Shown: positions 6,685 to 14,135 of the stretch, in pieces
Layout: each line of letters starts with the position of its first letter
Numbering within the stretch: position 1 is the first letter of the stretch
Source of the DNA: an uncultured Lachnospiraceae bacterium
GTDB taxonomy: Bacteria; Bacillota; Clostridia; Lachnospirales; Lachnospiraceae
Direction: 5' to 3'
DNA length: 14,694 bases
NCBI GenBank assembly: GCA_946409475.1
Contig: CAMJWQ010000040.1
Span: 1 to 14,694, forward strand
Made by a program: the position numbers and the translations under genes
Notes under the pieces: generated by a model
Seen by the model: the letters and a program-made list of their open reading frames with translations, nothing else
Told to the model about the DNA's origin: nothing
The model's database searches: none

Positions 6685-8193
6685 TTATGCCTCTGCTCTT
6701 TTGCTTTCAAACTTCGTTGCATAGGTTAAAATCTTGTCCTGTGTTGCTTCTTTTGTATTTAATTCACCGGTAATCCTGCCGTCGCACATAACTAATATTC
6801 TGTCACTGATCCCCATTACCTCAGGCATTTCGGAAGACACAAAAAGGACTCCGATTCCCTGCTTTTTTAATGCATTCATCAAATTATAAATTTCAACCTT
6901 GGCAGCCACGTCAATGCCTCTCGTCGGTTCGTCAAAGATCACCACTCTGGATTGTCTTGCCAGCCACTTTCCTACCACTACCTTCTGCTGATTACCGCCG
7001 GAAAGGGCACCTGCATTTACCTCAGGGCTGGGAAGCTTGATCTTCAGCTCATCCACCGTTTTTTCCGTCATGGTCTTCTCCTTTTTCTTATCCACCACTC
7101 CGAATTTATCACACAAAATGTCAAGATTGGGTAATGCTATATTTTCACGGACACTTAATTTCACACATAATCCGTCTTTTTTTCTGTCTTCGGGTGCCAA
7201 TACGATCCCTGCCTTTATGGCATCCGCCGGTGAATGAATCGTAACTTCATGCCCATCCAGATAAATTTCCCCCGATTCTTTTTCATCCACACCAAAAATC
7301 GCTCTGGTCGTCTCCGTCCGTCCGGCACCCATTAACCCTGCTATACCGACGATTTCACCTTCATATAATGCAAAGTTCACATCCCGTACCATTCTGCCGG
7401 CATTTAGATTTCTAACCTCCAATATTTTTTTCCCTTGTTCACAGGTGACCTTCGGAAACTTTTCTTTAATCTCACGCCCCACCATGTTGGAAATTATTTC
7501 TTCCATTGTTATTTTGTTAAAATCAGCCGTCGTAATATATTTCCCGTCTCTCATGATCGTAACACGGTCCACTATGTATTGCAGTTCTTCCAGACGGTGC
7601 GAGATATAGACAATTCCGCGGCCGTTTTCCTTTAGCTTTCGAATGATAACAAAAAGATCATCTATTTCCTTTGATGTCAACGCCGATGTGGGTTCATCCA
7701 TAATCAGTATCCTGGCATTGGTGGATAAAGCCTTGGCGATTTCAACCATTTGCTGTTTTGATACGGCCAGGTCACCTACTATGGTAGCCGGATCGATGTC
7801 AATATTTAAATCATCAAGAATTTTTTTCGCTTCTTTATTCATTGACCGATTATGTAAGACACCGCCGCGGAGCTTTTCCCTGCCAAGAAAGATATTTTCG
7901 GCAACGGTAAGATGGCTGCACATATTTAATTCCTGATGTATGATGGCCACTCCGATTTCCTGGGCAAGCCTGGGATTCAGATCTTTATATTCCTTCCCGA
8001 AAATTTTTACCGTTCCGCTGTCACGGGAATATACACCACTTAAAATTTTCATCAAAGTCGATTTTCCGGCACCGTTTTCACCTAACAGAGCCATTACTTC
8101 ACCTGCCCTAAGCTGAAAGGAAACCTTATCCAGTGCCTGTACACCGGGAAAGCTTTTGTCCACATCTTTTATTTCAACTATGTAATCCTGCAT
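6685..8193 (-). CDS. Sugar ABC transporter ATPase, RbsA/MglA type (tandem NBD)
   Basis: The cytoplasmic energising subunit: two ABC ATPase domains in one 502-residue chain. Domain 1 has Walker A GENGAGKST (residues 38-46), the signature-like LAVSKQQ (142-148), Walker B IMDEP with D166/E167, and the H-loop His at 199. Domain 2 has GLMGAGRTE (286-294), where Arg replaces the Walker A Lys, then a classic LSGGNQQ (397-403) and FDEPTRG (420-426). An altered second Walker A is normal in the RbsA/MglA group, so this is a working transporter ATPase. The ATG at 8193 is preferred, with GGTGA five bases upstream; GTG (8202) or TTG (8205) are possible but less likely. Its own extended -10 promoter lies about 45 bases upstream. 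It is markedly richer in GC than the adjacent ABC-like gene at 8321-9784. Confidence 0.93.
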   Translation of the reverse strand: MQDYIVEIKDVDKSFPGVQALDKVSFQLRAGEVMALLGENGAGKSTLMKILSGVYSRDSGTVKIFGKEYKDLNPRLAQEIGVAIIHQELNMCSHLTVAENIFLGREKLRGGVLHNRSMNKEAKKILDDLNIDIDPATIVGDLAVSKQQMVEIAKALSTNARILIMDEPTSALTSKEIDDLFVIIRKLKENGRGIVYISHRLEELQYIVDRVTIMRDGKYITTADFNKITMEEIISNMVGREIKEKFPKVTCEQGKKILEVRNLNAGRMVRDVNFALYEGEIVGIAGLMGAGRTETTRAIFGVDEKESGEIYLDGHEVTIHSPADAIKAGIVLAPEDRKKDGLCVKLSVRENIALPNLDILCDKFGVVDKKKEKTMTEKTVDELKIKLPSPEVNAGALSGGNQQKVVVGKWLARQSRVVIFDEPTRGIDVAAKVEIYNLMNALKKQGIGVLFVSSEMPEVMGISDRILVMCDGRITGELNTKEATQDKILTYATKFESKRAEA

Positions 8194-8235
8194 ATATTTC
8201 ACCAATCCTTAACCATATAGCTTTTCGTTAAGAAT

Positions 8236-8244
8236 AGTATAACA
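8236..8244 (-). promoter_or_regulatory. Extended -10 promoter of the ABC transporter operon
   Basis: The minus strand reads TGTTATACT here: TATACT with the TG dinucleotide one base upstream, an extended -10 element. No good -35 is seen 17 bases further up (CTTATT), which is typical of a promoter that depends on an activator. The AraC-type response regulator encoded at 10835-12448 is the likely activator. The start site would be about 35 bases before the ATPase ATG. Confidence 0.55.
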
Positions 8245-8300
8245 GACTGCTATTTTAAAATAAGGGGAGTGCATTTTGAATTTAGGGGTTTTTTTTGGAT

Positions 8301-8318
8301 ATTGGCATAGCTGCCAAT
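8301..8318. promoter_or_regulatory. Perfect inverted repeat upstream of the transporter promoter
   Basis: ATTGGCA (8301-8307) and TGCCAAT (8312-8318) form a 7-4-7 perfect inverted repeat two bases past the stop of the dead ABC gene and about 57 bases upstream of the extended -10 box. Neither strand has a T-tract after it: the minus strand continues into a run of eight A residues. It is therefore either an activator or repressor site, or an RNA hairpin guarding the 3' end of the upstream genes. Confidence 0.45.
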
Positions 8319-8320
8319 CA

Positions 8321-9784
8321 TTATAGAATGGTCGCTTCTTCATTAAGCTTATAAAATTCCGTATACCGGTATTCCTTTGTCATACGGCCCTGTTCTATTA
8401 CCAGCATTCGGTCTGCAACCATGAGAGAATCGGCTATATTAACGGCCAGAATGACAAGAGTGATTCCTCTTTTTTTAAGAATATTCATTAATTCAATAAT
8501 ATGCTTACGAAGGTACAGGTCCGCATGATAAAAAGGCTGTATAAAAAATACGACCTGAGGATGATACAGATAAATCCGGTAAAAAATCAAATTATATTTG
8601 GAATGCAGGCTGAGGGTGTTGATATCTTTATGATAAAAATCTTCCCCTAATATACCGGCATATTCCCTTTCAATGCTTTTCCTTATTTTTCGCCGTAAAA
8701 GGGATTTATTCATTTTATTCTGCAGTAAAAAACACAGGTTGTCAAAGTAAGACATTTCCGGGAACAGCATAGTCTCCGCAGGATTTTCATTAATAAAGCA
8801 GATACTCCTGTTCAGTTTAGACTTTCTCCTTTTACGAAGGGGTATTCCATCTATTAAAATATCTCCTGATAAGGGCTTTTGGCTGCCTGTCATGATATCT
8901 ACAACATCATGAAGGATCGTGTTATTCATATCCAATAATACGGCACATTCCCCCTTATTTATCGTAAGGCTGATATCTTTCATATTCTCCGTAGAGATAT
9001 GCTTCCATTCCAATATGGTCTCCGAATAGGACTTGTCTGATTTATCCGGTAAAACGGTACTGTAAATATCTTTATAAAAAGGTTTGATTTTATCTCTTTT
9101 AAACTCTCTGCTTTCAAATATCTTTTGTATCTTCCCATTTTCAAATATGGACAGCCGGTCACATATTTTAAAGGCTTCCTCGTGATGATTGCATATATAT
9201 AAAAAGGAAATCCCTTTTTGGGAAAAATAGCGTATTAATGCATGGAATTTTATTAAATCCGCCGCACTGATAAAATTACTTAAATCCTTTATAATGACTA
9301 TTTTTACGCCTAATACCACAGCTTTCAAAAGCTCCACAACACACTGGTTAAAAGAGGATAAATGCATAATCAATTCATTCCCGTCAATCGTAACCTCCAA
9401 ATCCTTTAAGAACATTTTAAGCTGCTTGTTTAAGACGCGGGGGCTGATTATATATTTTTTGAATCCTCTCCGAAGAACAAAAATATTGTCGGATACGGTC
9501 AGGTCTTTAACCAGCTTACTCTTTTTTTCGATAACAGAGACCTTATTCATCGTATAATTACTATGTTCATAGCTGTTAACTAAATTTTCATTCAGATAAA
9601 CCCTTCCATAAACCAAGGGTATATTTTGGCAGATCAGATTCACCAAGAGATCCCTTCCCAGAGAATTTACACAAACCATCCCCATGATTTCCCCCTGAAA
9701 AATATGCAGATTAAAATTATTCAATAAAGCAACATCATTTTCTTTTATTATGATATTTTCCAACCTTAATACTTCTTCTCTCAT
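8321..9784 (-). CDS. Catalytically dead tandem ABC-ATPase-like protein, probable regulatory partner
   Basis: A 487-residue protein with the same two-domain plan as the RbsA-type ATPase beside it but without catalytic residues in either half. In domain 1, Walker A is CVNSLGRDL (38-46; Lys to Arg, Ser to Asp), the signature is LSSFNQ (142-147), Walker B is IIKDL (164-168, the DE pair became KD), and the H-loop His is Asn199. In domain 2, the Walker A position reads DMNNTILHD (285-293), the signature LSLHSK (391-396), Walker B FIQP (414-417), and no H-loop His remains. Secondary landmarks such as DRLSIFENGK and DRMLVIEQGRM are well kept. The reading frame is intact with an AAAGG ribosome site, so it is probably a functional pseudoenzyme. 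It starts 15 bases after the histidine kinase and precedes the transporter genes, suggesting a signalling or assembly role between them. Role inferred; fold assignment strong. Confidence 0.8.
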   Translation of the reverse strand: MREEVLRLENIIIKENDVALLNNFNLHIFQGEIMGMVCVNSLGRDLLVNLICQNIPLVYGRVYLNENLVNSYEHSNYTMNKVSVIEKKSKLVKDLTVSDNIFVLRRGFKKYIISPRVLNKQLKMFLKDLEVTIDGNELIMHLSSFNQCVVELLKAVVLGVKIVIIKDLSNFISAADLIKFHALIRYFSQKGISFLYICNHHEEAFKICDRLSIFENGKIQKIFESREFKRDKIKPFYKDIYSTVLPDKSDKSYSETILEWKHISTENMKDISLTINKGECAVLLDMNNTILHDVVDIMTGSQKPLSGDILIDGIPLRKRRKSKLNRSICFINENPAETMLFPEMSYFDNLCFLLQNKMNKSLLRRKIRKSIEREYAGILGEDFYHKDINTLSLHSKYNLIFYRIYLYHPQVVFFIQPFYHADLYLRKHIIELMNILKKRGITLVILAVNIADSLMVADRMLVIEQGRMTKEYRYTEFYKLNEEATIL

Positions 9785-9799
9785 ATATCACCTTTATAA

Positions 9800-10822
9800 T
9801 CAAGCCTTCTCAATTAACGGCAGCGTTATTTCCACATCTGTTCCTACATCGGCCGTACTATAAATGGTAATGCCATACTCTTCACCAAATAGCAGCCGAA
9901 TTCTGCTGTTTACATTAATAATTGCAATTCCCCCCTGTACTTCACTGTCTGCCTTGGCATAGTCAAAGGAGGTATTGTTCAGTTTTTCATTGATTTCTGT
10001 CAAGCGGTCCTTTTCCATCCCTATGCCGTCATCCGATATGGTAATAATCAGGCGCCTTGCTGTCCTTTCAATTTTAATGCGCAGATGTCCCTTGCCTATT
10101 TTTCTTTCAATACCATGATATATGGAGTTTTCCACTATAGGCTGTAATGTAAGCTTTGGCAGGCGGTACCGCATAATTTCCGATTCCTCATCCTGATTAT
10201 ATTCTATCAGCAGGCTTAATCTCTCACCAAAACGATATTGCTGTATAATATAATAATTTTGAATATTCTTTAATTCATCCTCCAGGGTAACCAAATGCTC
10301 AACATTCGAAATGGTATAACGAAAATAAGTAGCTAATGCCTCCGTCATTTCCGCTACGCTTTCCAATCCTGCATTTAAGGTTTCTCCCCGAATACCTTCT
10401 AATGTATTATAAAGAAAATGAGGATTGATCTGATTTTGTAAAGCCAAATATTGTGCCTGCTTTTTCGATGCACTGATAAGCTCGTTGGTATCTATTAATT
10501 CCTTAAATTTAAAGATGGTATCTTCAAATTCCGGACTCAAATAAATACGCTGTTCATATATGCTTGTAAAAGAATAGCCCTTTATAAAAGAATATAATAT
10601 TTTTGCATTTTCCTTATATGGCTGATAGATCCATTTGTAATTCACATAAAGCACTGCTCCGTAAATAACATACAGCAAAATGCAAATAGATGCATATTCT
10701 TTGAAACGAATAGCTGTCATAGTAAAAACAAATAATATAATACCCCCAAAAAGCAGAATTAAGAATCCCATAAACCGTATTCTTTTTGACAAATATTTTC
10801 TTTTATGATCTATAGCGCCCAT
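9800..10822 (-). CDS. Sensor histidine kinase, LytS/YesM family, without extracellular domain
   Basis: A membrane-bound histidine kinase, 340 residues, pairing with the AraC-type regulator encoded 12 bases upstream. Two membrane helices (about 17-38 and 45-63) are joined by a loop of only six or so residues, so there is no room for an outside sensor, and no clear HAMP domain is seen. The cytoplasmic part has QINPHFLYNTL with the phospho-acceptor His135 (His_kinase PF06580), a long helix with LEDELKNIQNYYIIQQYRF, an N-box LQPIVENSIYHG with N232, a G-box SDDGIGM (263-269), and a final GGIAIINVNSRIRLLFG. YesM relatives usually carry a 200-250 residue extracellular domain, so this one probably senses through a partner, plausibly the transporter and the dead ABC protein encoded next. 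The start follows GGGAGAAG in front of the ATG. Confidence 0.9.
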   Translation of the reverse strand: MGAIDHKRKYLSKRIRFMGFLILLFGGIILFVFTMTAIRFKEYASICILLYVIYGAVLYVNYKWIYQPYKENAKILYSFIKGYSFTSIYEQRIYLSPEFEDTIFKFKELIDTNELISASKKQAQYLALQNQINPHFLYNTLEGIRGETLNAGLESVAEMTEALATYFRYTISNVEHLVTLEDELKNIQNYYIIQQYRFGERLSLLIEYNQDEESEIMRYRLPKLTLQPIVENSIYHGIERKIGKGHLRIKIERTARRLIITISDDGIGMEKDRLTEINEKLNNTSFDYAKADSEVQGGIAIINVNSRIRLLFGEEYGITIYSTADVGTDVEITLPLIEKA

Positions 10823-10834
10823 ATTCTTCTCCCA

Positions 10835-12448
10835 TTAAGAATATAATTTGCGATATTCATTTGGTTTTAAACCCGTATTTTTCTTAAAACTTTTTGTGAA
10901 ATGCTTCAAGTCACTATAACCTACGGCTTCACATACGGAGGCAACGGACATACTCGTTTCCTTTAGCAGTTCTTTTGCCTTATTCATCCGGACCTCCGAC
11001 AGGTATTCGAGAAAATTATAACCGGATTCCTTCTTAAATAAAGAGCTGAAATAGGAGGCATTAAAACCTACATGGCTGCTGACTTCCTCAAGACTGACGG
11101 AGCGTTTGTAATTTTGTAAAATAAACTGTTTCGCCAACCGTATCGGTTTCGTATTTTCCTGTCTTTTATCTTCCACCACTTTATCGAAGGATTGTAAAAC
11201 GGTTATTTGCAGGAAATGAAACAAAGCCTCCGAATTGCCGCACCTGTTTGCATAAAAGCAAAAATTTTGATAAAAGATTTCTTCATTCTCTATTTTTAAT
11301 TGATTACTCCGTGCAATGGTCAGGTAGGACTGCATTACCTCTTTAGCAATCTTTAAGGATTTCACCGCATATGCTTCCGATGCTTTAACCGTACTTTTCA
11401 GTTTTTCCAATACTCCTGCAATATCTTCCCTGTTCAAGCCTACAATAGCCGTTGTGAAATCTTTTTGAAGCTCCCCGAGAAGAGTATTCCATTCCTCCCG
11501 ATTATCTCCGTATGGTATCTCTTCAATAAAAATATCATTTCCCAGGACAAACCTTTCATTAATACATTCCTCTGCCATGAAATAAGAGTGAAATACTTTA
11601 TGCAAATCAGATACGGCATCCCCCATGCCAATCGTGATATTTATTTGCCCGAAGACCGTTTTTTGTACCAGCAGCTCATCCAAAATATCTTTCATATGCT
11701 TCCGCATTACCCTGCGTTTTTCCGGTTCATAATTACATAGTACGTTTATCCCGCAGTCAGTACTGTATATTTGAAAATCATAACATTCTTCTTTTATATA
11801 AACGGCCGTTATCTGCTCTACCTTATCCTTCATTAATTTTAAACTGCTGTTGTTTCCCTTATGATATCCGCAATCCAGTTTAAAAATAAAAAACTGAAAC
11901 AAGCCTTTATGAAAATGATAATAATAATTTCTATTAATATATTCAACCGTCATATCTTCGTCTTCCTTGTACTGAAAGGACAGCAGACATGCTAAAAATT
12001 CCGTTCTCTTTTTATCAATTCCATTTCTATAGGTCAAGGTTAACTGTTCTTCACTGGTTAACTGGTTGGTTCTTAGGAGGTATTTCTCTTTCACATGATT
12101 TAACGTATCTAGTAATTCCGTTTTTTTGATCGGTTTTAAGAGATAATCACCTACACCGTATTTAATTGCATTTTGGGCATATTCAAAATGACGGTAACCA
12201 CTGATGATAATAATTTCAATATCACTCTTTGCGCTTTTTGCTCTCTTAATCACCTCAAGGCCGTCATAACCGGGCATTCGTATATCCGTAATAATCAAAT
12301 CCGGTTTATAGACCACCACCTGCTCCAGTGCCTCAATTCCATTATGCGCAATGGAAACGACCTCCATGTCAAGGGATTTCCAGTCAACTAAATGATAGAT
12401 TAACTGGCATACTTTTTCTTCATCGTCCGCTATGACAACTTTTATCAT
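10835..12448 (-). CDS. Response regulator with AraC-type DNA-binding domain, YesN family
   Basis: A 537-residue transcription factor activated by phosphorylation. The receiver domain (1-120) has the acidic pair D8/D9, the phospho-acceptor D55 in IITDIRMPG, S83 and K105 in LLKP. A middle region of about 300 residues shows no motif I recognise, as is usual in YesN proteins. The last 100 residues hold two AraC helix-turn-helix units: SLEEVSSHVGFNASYFSSLF and SVASVCEAVGYSDLKHFTKSF, ending in GLKPNEYRK. AAGGA seven bases before the ATG sets the start. It is co-transcribed with the kinase gene (12-base gap) and probably activates the transporter promoter near 8236, the weak -35 of which suits an activator. 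Carbohydrate control is inferred from the context. Confidence 0.92.
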   Translation of the reverse strand: MIKVVIADDEEKVCQLIYHLVDWKSLDMEVVSIAHNGIEALEQVVVYKPDLIITDIRMPGYDGLEVIKRAKSAKSDIEIIIISGYRHFEYAQNAIKYGVGDYLLKPIKKTELLDTLNHVKEKYLLRTNQLTSEEQLTLTYRNGIDKKRTEFLACLLSFQYKEDEDMTVEYINRNYYYHFHKGLFQFFIFKLDCGYHKGNNSSLKLMKDKVEQITAVYIKEECYDFQIYSTDCGINVLCNYEPEKRRVMRKHMKDILDELLVQKTVFGQINITIGMGDAVSDLHKVFHSYFMAEECINERFVLGNDIFIEEIPYGDNREEWNTLLGELQKDFTTAIVGLNREDIAGVLEKLKSTVKASEAYAVKSLKIAKEVMQSYLTIARSNQLKIENEEIFYQNFCFYANRCGNSEALFHFLQITVLQSFDKVVEDKRQENTKPIRLAKQFILQNYKRSVSLEEVSSHVGFNASYFSSLFKKESGYNFLEYLSEVRMNKAKELLKETSMSVASVCEAVGYSDLKHFTKSFKKNTGLKPNEYRKLYS

Positions 12449-12496
12449 AAAACGTTCCTTTCTTTGAGATAATATTTGGCCATCACCTTTTTCTAT

Positions 12497-12525
12497 ATAA
12501 TAAACGGATTCCTAAGTCATATTAA
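12497..12525 (-). promoter_or_regulatory. Candidate promoter of the two-component operon
   Basis: On the minus strand TTAATA (complement of 12520-12525) and TATTAT (complement of 12497-12502) are 17 bases apart, each a 4/6 to 5/6 match. It lies in the 84-base gap between the HAD gene and the response regulator. No hairpin terminator was seen in this gap, so read-through from the HAD gene is also possible. Confidence 0.4.
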
Positions 12526-12532
12526 ATTTATA

Positions 12533-13360
12533 TTATTTATCAAATACAAATTTATGAATAGCCTTACTCACGCCTTCATGATCATTGGAATCAGTAACAA
12601 AATCCGCCGCTTTAAGCAAATTTTCCGACGAATTTTCCACAGCTACCCCTATTCCTGCATAAGTTATCATCTCCGCATCGTTATCTGCGTTCCCGCAGGC
12701 CATAATTTCCGATGAATGCAATTCTAATATTTGTGTTATGTATTTCAGCGCTTCGGCCTTGCTTACCGATTTATTGGCAACTTCAAGAATATGGGGAACA
12801 CTGGAGGTAACATATAAATCTTCCAGCAAAAAAAGTTCCTTTCTTACTTCCTCTTTTTTAATTGGATCGTCTACAATAATATCAATATTATCAAGCCTTT
12901 CTATATTCTTATCAATAAATTCATGAATGGACGGAACAGGGATGCGTGTTCTTTTTATATAAGGCAGAGCCTTCTGAGGAGCACCGAATGACAGCGGATT
13001 TTCATAATATTTTTGATCCGTGTAGGCATATCCCTCCATAAAAGCTTCTATGGCAAGGGAATGATGACTCATGACCTTCATGATTTGTTCCACTTTATCT
13101 TTCGTTAATAAATTGGAATATATACGCTTTCCTGCCGGCAGATGGTTTACTGCCGCCCCATTGGAGGTAATGGCATATTCGATACCGGATATCTTCATTA
13201 CATCCTCGGGCAGGGAGTGAAGGGCCCTTCCGCTGGCAATTACAATATGAATTTTATTTTGAATGCACCTCTCCAATACTTTTTTACTATCCTCCGATAA
13301 GATACCCCCTGACTGTAATAAGGTACCGTCCATATCCAGTGCCACTAATTTAATATTCAT
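12533..13360 (-). CDS. Cof-type HAD-IIB family phosphatase
   Basis: A cytoplasmic HAD-superfamily hydrolase of the Cof/YbjI subgroup, about 275 residues, which normally removes phosphate from sugar phosphates or other small metabolites. Motif I is LDMDGT with nucleophile D9 and acid D11. Motif II is VIASGR, followed by AITSNGA at the cap junction, and motif III is the Lys of VSKAEAL (K201). Motif IV reads GNADND (223-228) where the family normally has GDxxND, so the first Mg-binding Asp is Asn224. I start at 13360 because GAGAGG lies seven bases upstream of that ATG; the alternative ATG at 13375 overlaps the ribosome site. It has its own promoter and is not tightly linked to either neighbour. 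The substrate is unknown. The Asn could lower or alter activity; D228 and D226 remain. Confidence 0.87.
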   Translation of the reverse strand: MNIKLVALDMDGTLLQSGGILSEDSKKVLERCIQNKIHIVIASGRALHSLPEDVMKISGIEYAITSNGAAVNHLPAGKRIYSNLLTKDKVEQIMKVMSHHSLAIEAFMEGYAYTDQKYYENPLSFGAPQKALPYIKRTRIPVPSIHEFIDKNIERLDNIDIIVDDPIKKEEVRKELFLLEDLYVTSSVPHILEVANKSVSKAEALKYITQILELHSSEIMACGNADNDAEMITYAGIGVAVENSSENLLKAADFVTDSNDHEGVSKAIHKFVFDK

Positions 13361-13397
13361 GCCATATCCTCTCATTGGTAAATTCTTTTTAATAATT

Positions 13398-13426
13398 ATT
13401 ATACTGTTTTAAGAAATATTTGTACA
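13398..13426 (-). promoter_or_regulatory. Candidate sigma-A promoter of the HAD phosphatase gene
   Basis: On the minus strand TGTACA (13421-13426, 4/6 to the -35 consensus) is 17 bases from a perfect TATAAT (complement of 13398-13403). The start site would be about 30 bases before the ATG at 13360. Confidence 0.6.
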
Positions 13427-13440
13427 GTATATTCCTGTAA

Positions 13441-13532
13441 GTGCATTCCTGTAAATTTATAGGAAGGACCTTGTTCCCGTAAAGTGTTAAAGTTTGTGAT
13501 TTCCTATAAATCAGGCCCTCCGGGGGATGCAC
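13441..13532. ncRNA. Structured 92-base intergenic element of unknown role
   Basis: Nested inverted repeats pair over the whole length: GTGCAT (13441-13446) with ATGCAC (13527-13532), CCTG (13448-13451) with CAGG (13512-13515), and ATTTATAGGAA (13455-13465) with TTCCTATAAAT (13501-13511, perfect 11 pairs). Between the last two right-hand arms a small CCC/GGG hairpin (13516-13526) gives a branched shape. The strand cannot be decided. It lies between the ECF terminator and the HAD promoter, so no gene obviously uses it as a leader. It could be a small RNA or a MITE-like palindromic repeat. Confidence 0.4.
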
Positions 13533-13577
13533 ACGAATGCATAAGGAAAATATCACCGGATGACTCCTATCAGATAA

Positions 13578-13620
13578 AAAACGCTATATCCAAAGATACT
13601 ATCTGTGAATATAGCGTTTT
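13578..13620 (-). terminator. Terminator of the DUF4430-ECF operon
   Basis: AAAACGCTATAT (13578-13589) pairs perfectly with ATATAGCGTTTT (13609-13620). On the minus strand the stem runs into six consecutive T residues (13581-13576), 14 bases after the ECF stop codon. It could act on the plus strand as well, but no plus-strand gene precedes it. Confidence 0.85.
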
Positions 13621-13633
13621 CTTCATCCGATTA

Positions 13634-14128
13634 TTATTCATAAATAATCCTGTTTATTTTCTTCAAGACCTGATTTAACGGAGAGAATAAAAGTAATGTA
13701 ACAAAAAAATTAGCAATTCCATGGGCGATATCATAGGGAATTCCCGCCACCCAATAAGCAATGGCAGCCTGAAAGCCACTGGTAAAAAGATAAGGAATGG
13801 CACACAAGGCTCCGAAGAGCATGCCATACACACCGGCAATCATACCCCAAAGGATAACGGAGCGGTTCTTCCGGCACAGATAAGCTGCTCCGGCCAGTAA
13901 TGTCCATATATAAAGATACATAACCCACCAGATTCCAAAGCCATACATGAGACCCTCCAGTAATACAAAGGTATATATAACATAAAGAATCAGCTTCCTG
14001 AAATTAATCGTATAAAGTATGATGAATAAAGATACCAATTCCACTCCGGGAATAGCCGACAAACTAAACTTCACTGCTTCCAGAGCAGCAACCAATATAC
14101 CGACTGTGACCATATTTTTTGTTTTCAT
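13634..14128 (-). CDS. ECF transporter S component, possibly vitamin-related
   Basis: A small hydrophobic membrane protein, 164 residues, with about five or six helices. This fits the substrate-binding S component of an energy-coupling-factor vitamin transporter. TM1 contains A14-A-L-E-A18, the AxxxA motif with which S components dock on the shared EcfT subunit. The C-terminal half carries the polar/Gly stretch AYWVAGIPYDIAHGIANF typical of these proteins. The EcfA and EcfT subunits are not in the window, as expected for a group-II system. The gene starts eight bases after the DUF4430 stop, and that stop overlaps its AAGGAG ribosome site, so the two are translationally coupled. The partner has a transcobalamin-C-terminal-like domain, which suggests cobalamin or a precursor as substrate; this is inference. 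Confidence 0.8.
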   Translation of the reverse strand: MKTKNMVTVGILVAALEAVKFSLSAIPGVELVSLFIILYTINFRKLILYVIYTFVLLEGLMYGFGIWWVMYLYIWTLLAGAAYLCRKNRSVILWGMIAGVYGMLFGALCAIPYLFTSGFQAAIAYWVAGIPYDIAHGIANFFVTLLLFSPLNQVLKKINRIIYE

Positions 14129-14135
14129 ATACTCC

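Noticed and set aside
8301..8318. The inverted repeat as a rho-independent terminator
   Set aside because: No T-tract follows on either strand; the minus strand continues with ATCC and a run of A.
8321..9784. Reading the ABC-like gene as an ordinary active second ATPase, or as a decayed pseudogene
   Set aside because: Every catalytic motif is altered in both halves, which rules out the first; a single intact frame with a ribosome site and tight linkage argues against the second.
13431..13454. CRISPR-like repeat
   Set aside because: Only two copies of a ten-base repeat (ATTCCTGTAA) four bases apart; no array, no spacers and no cas genes.
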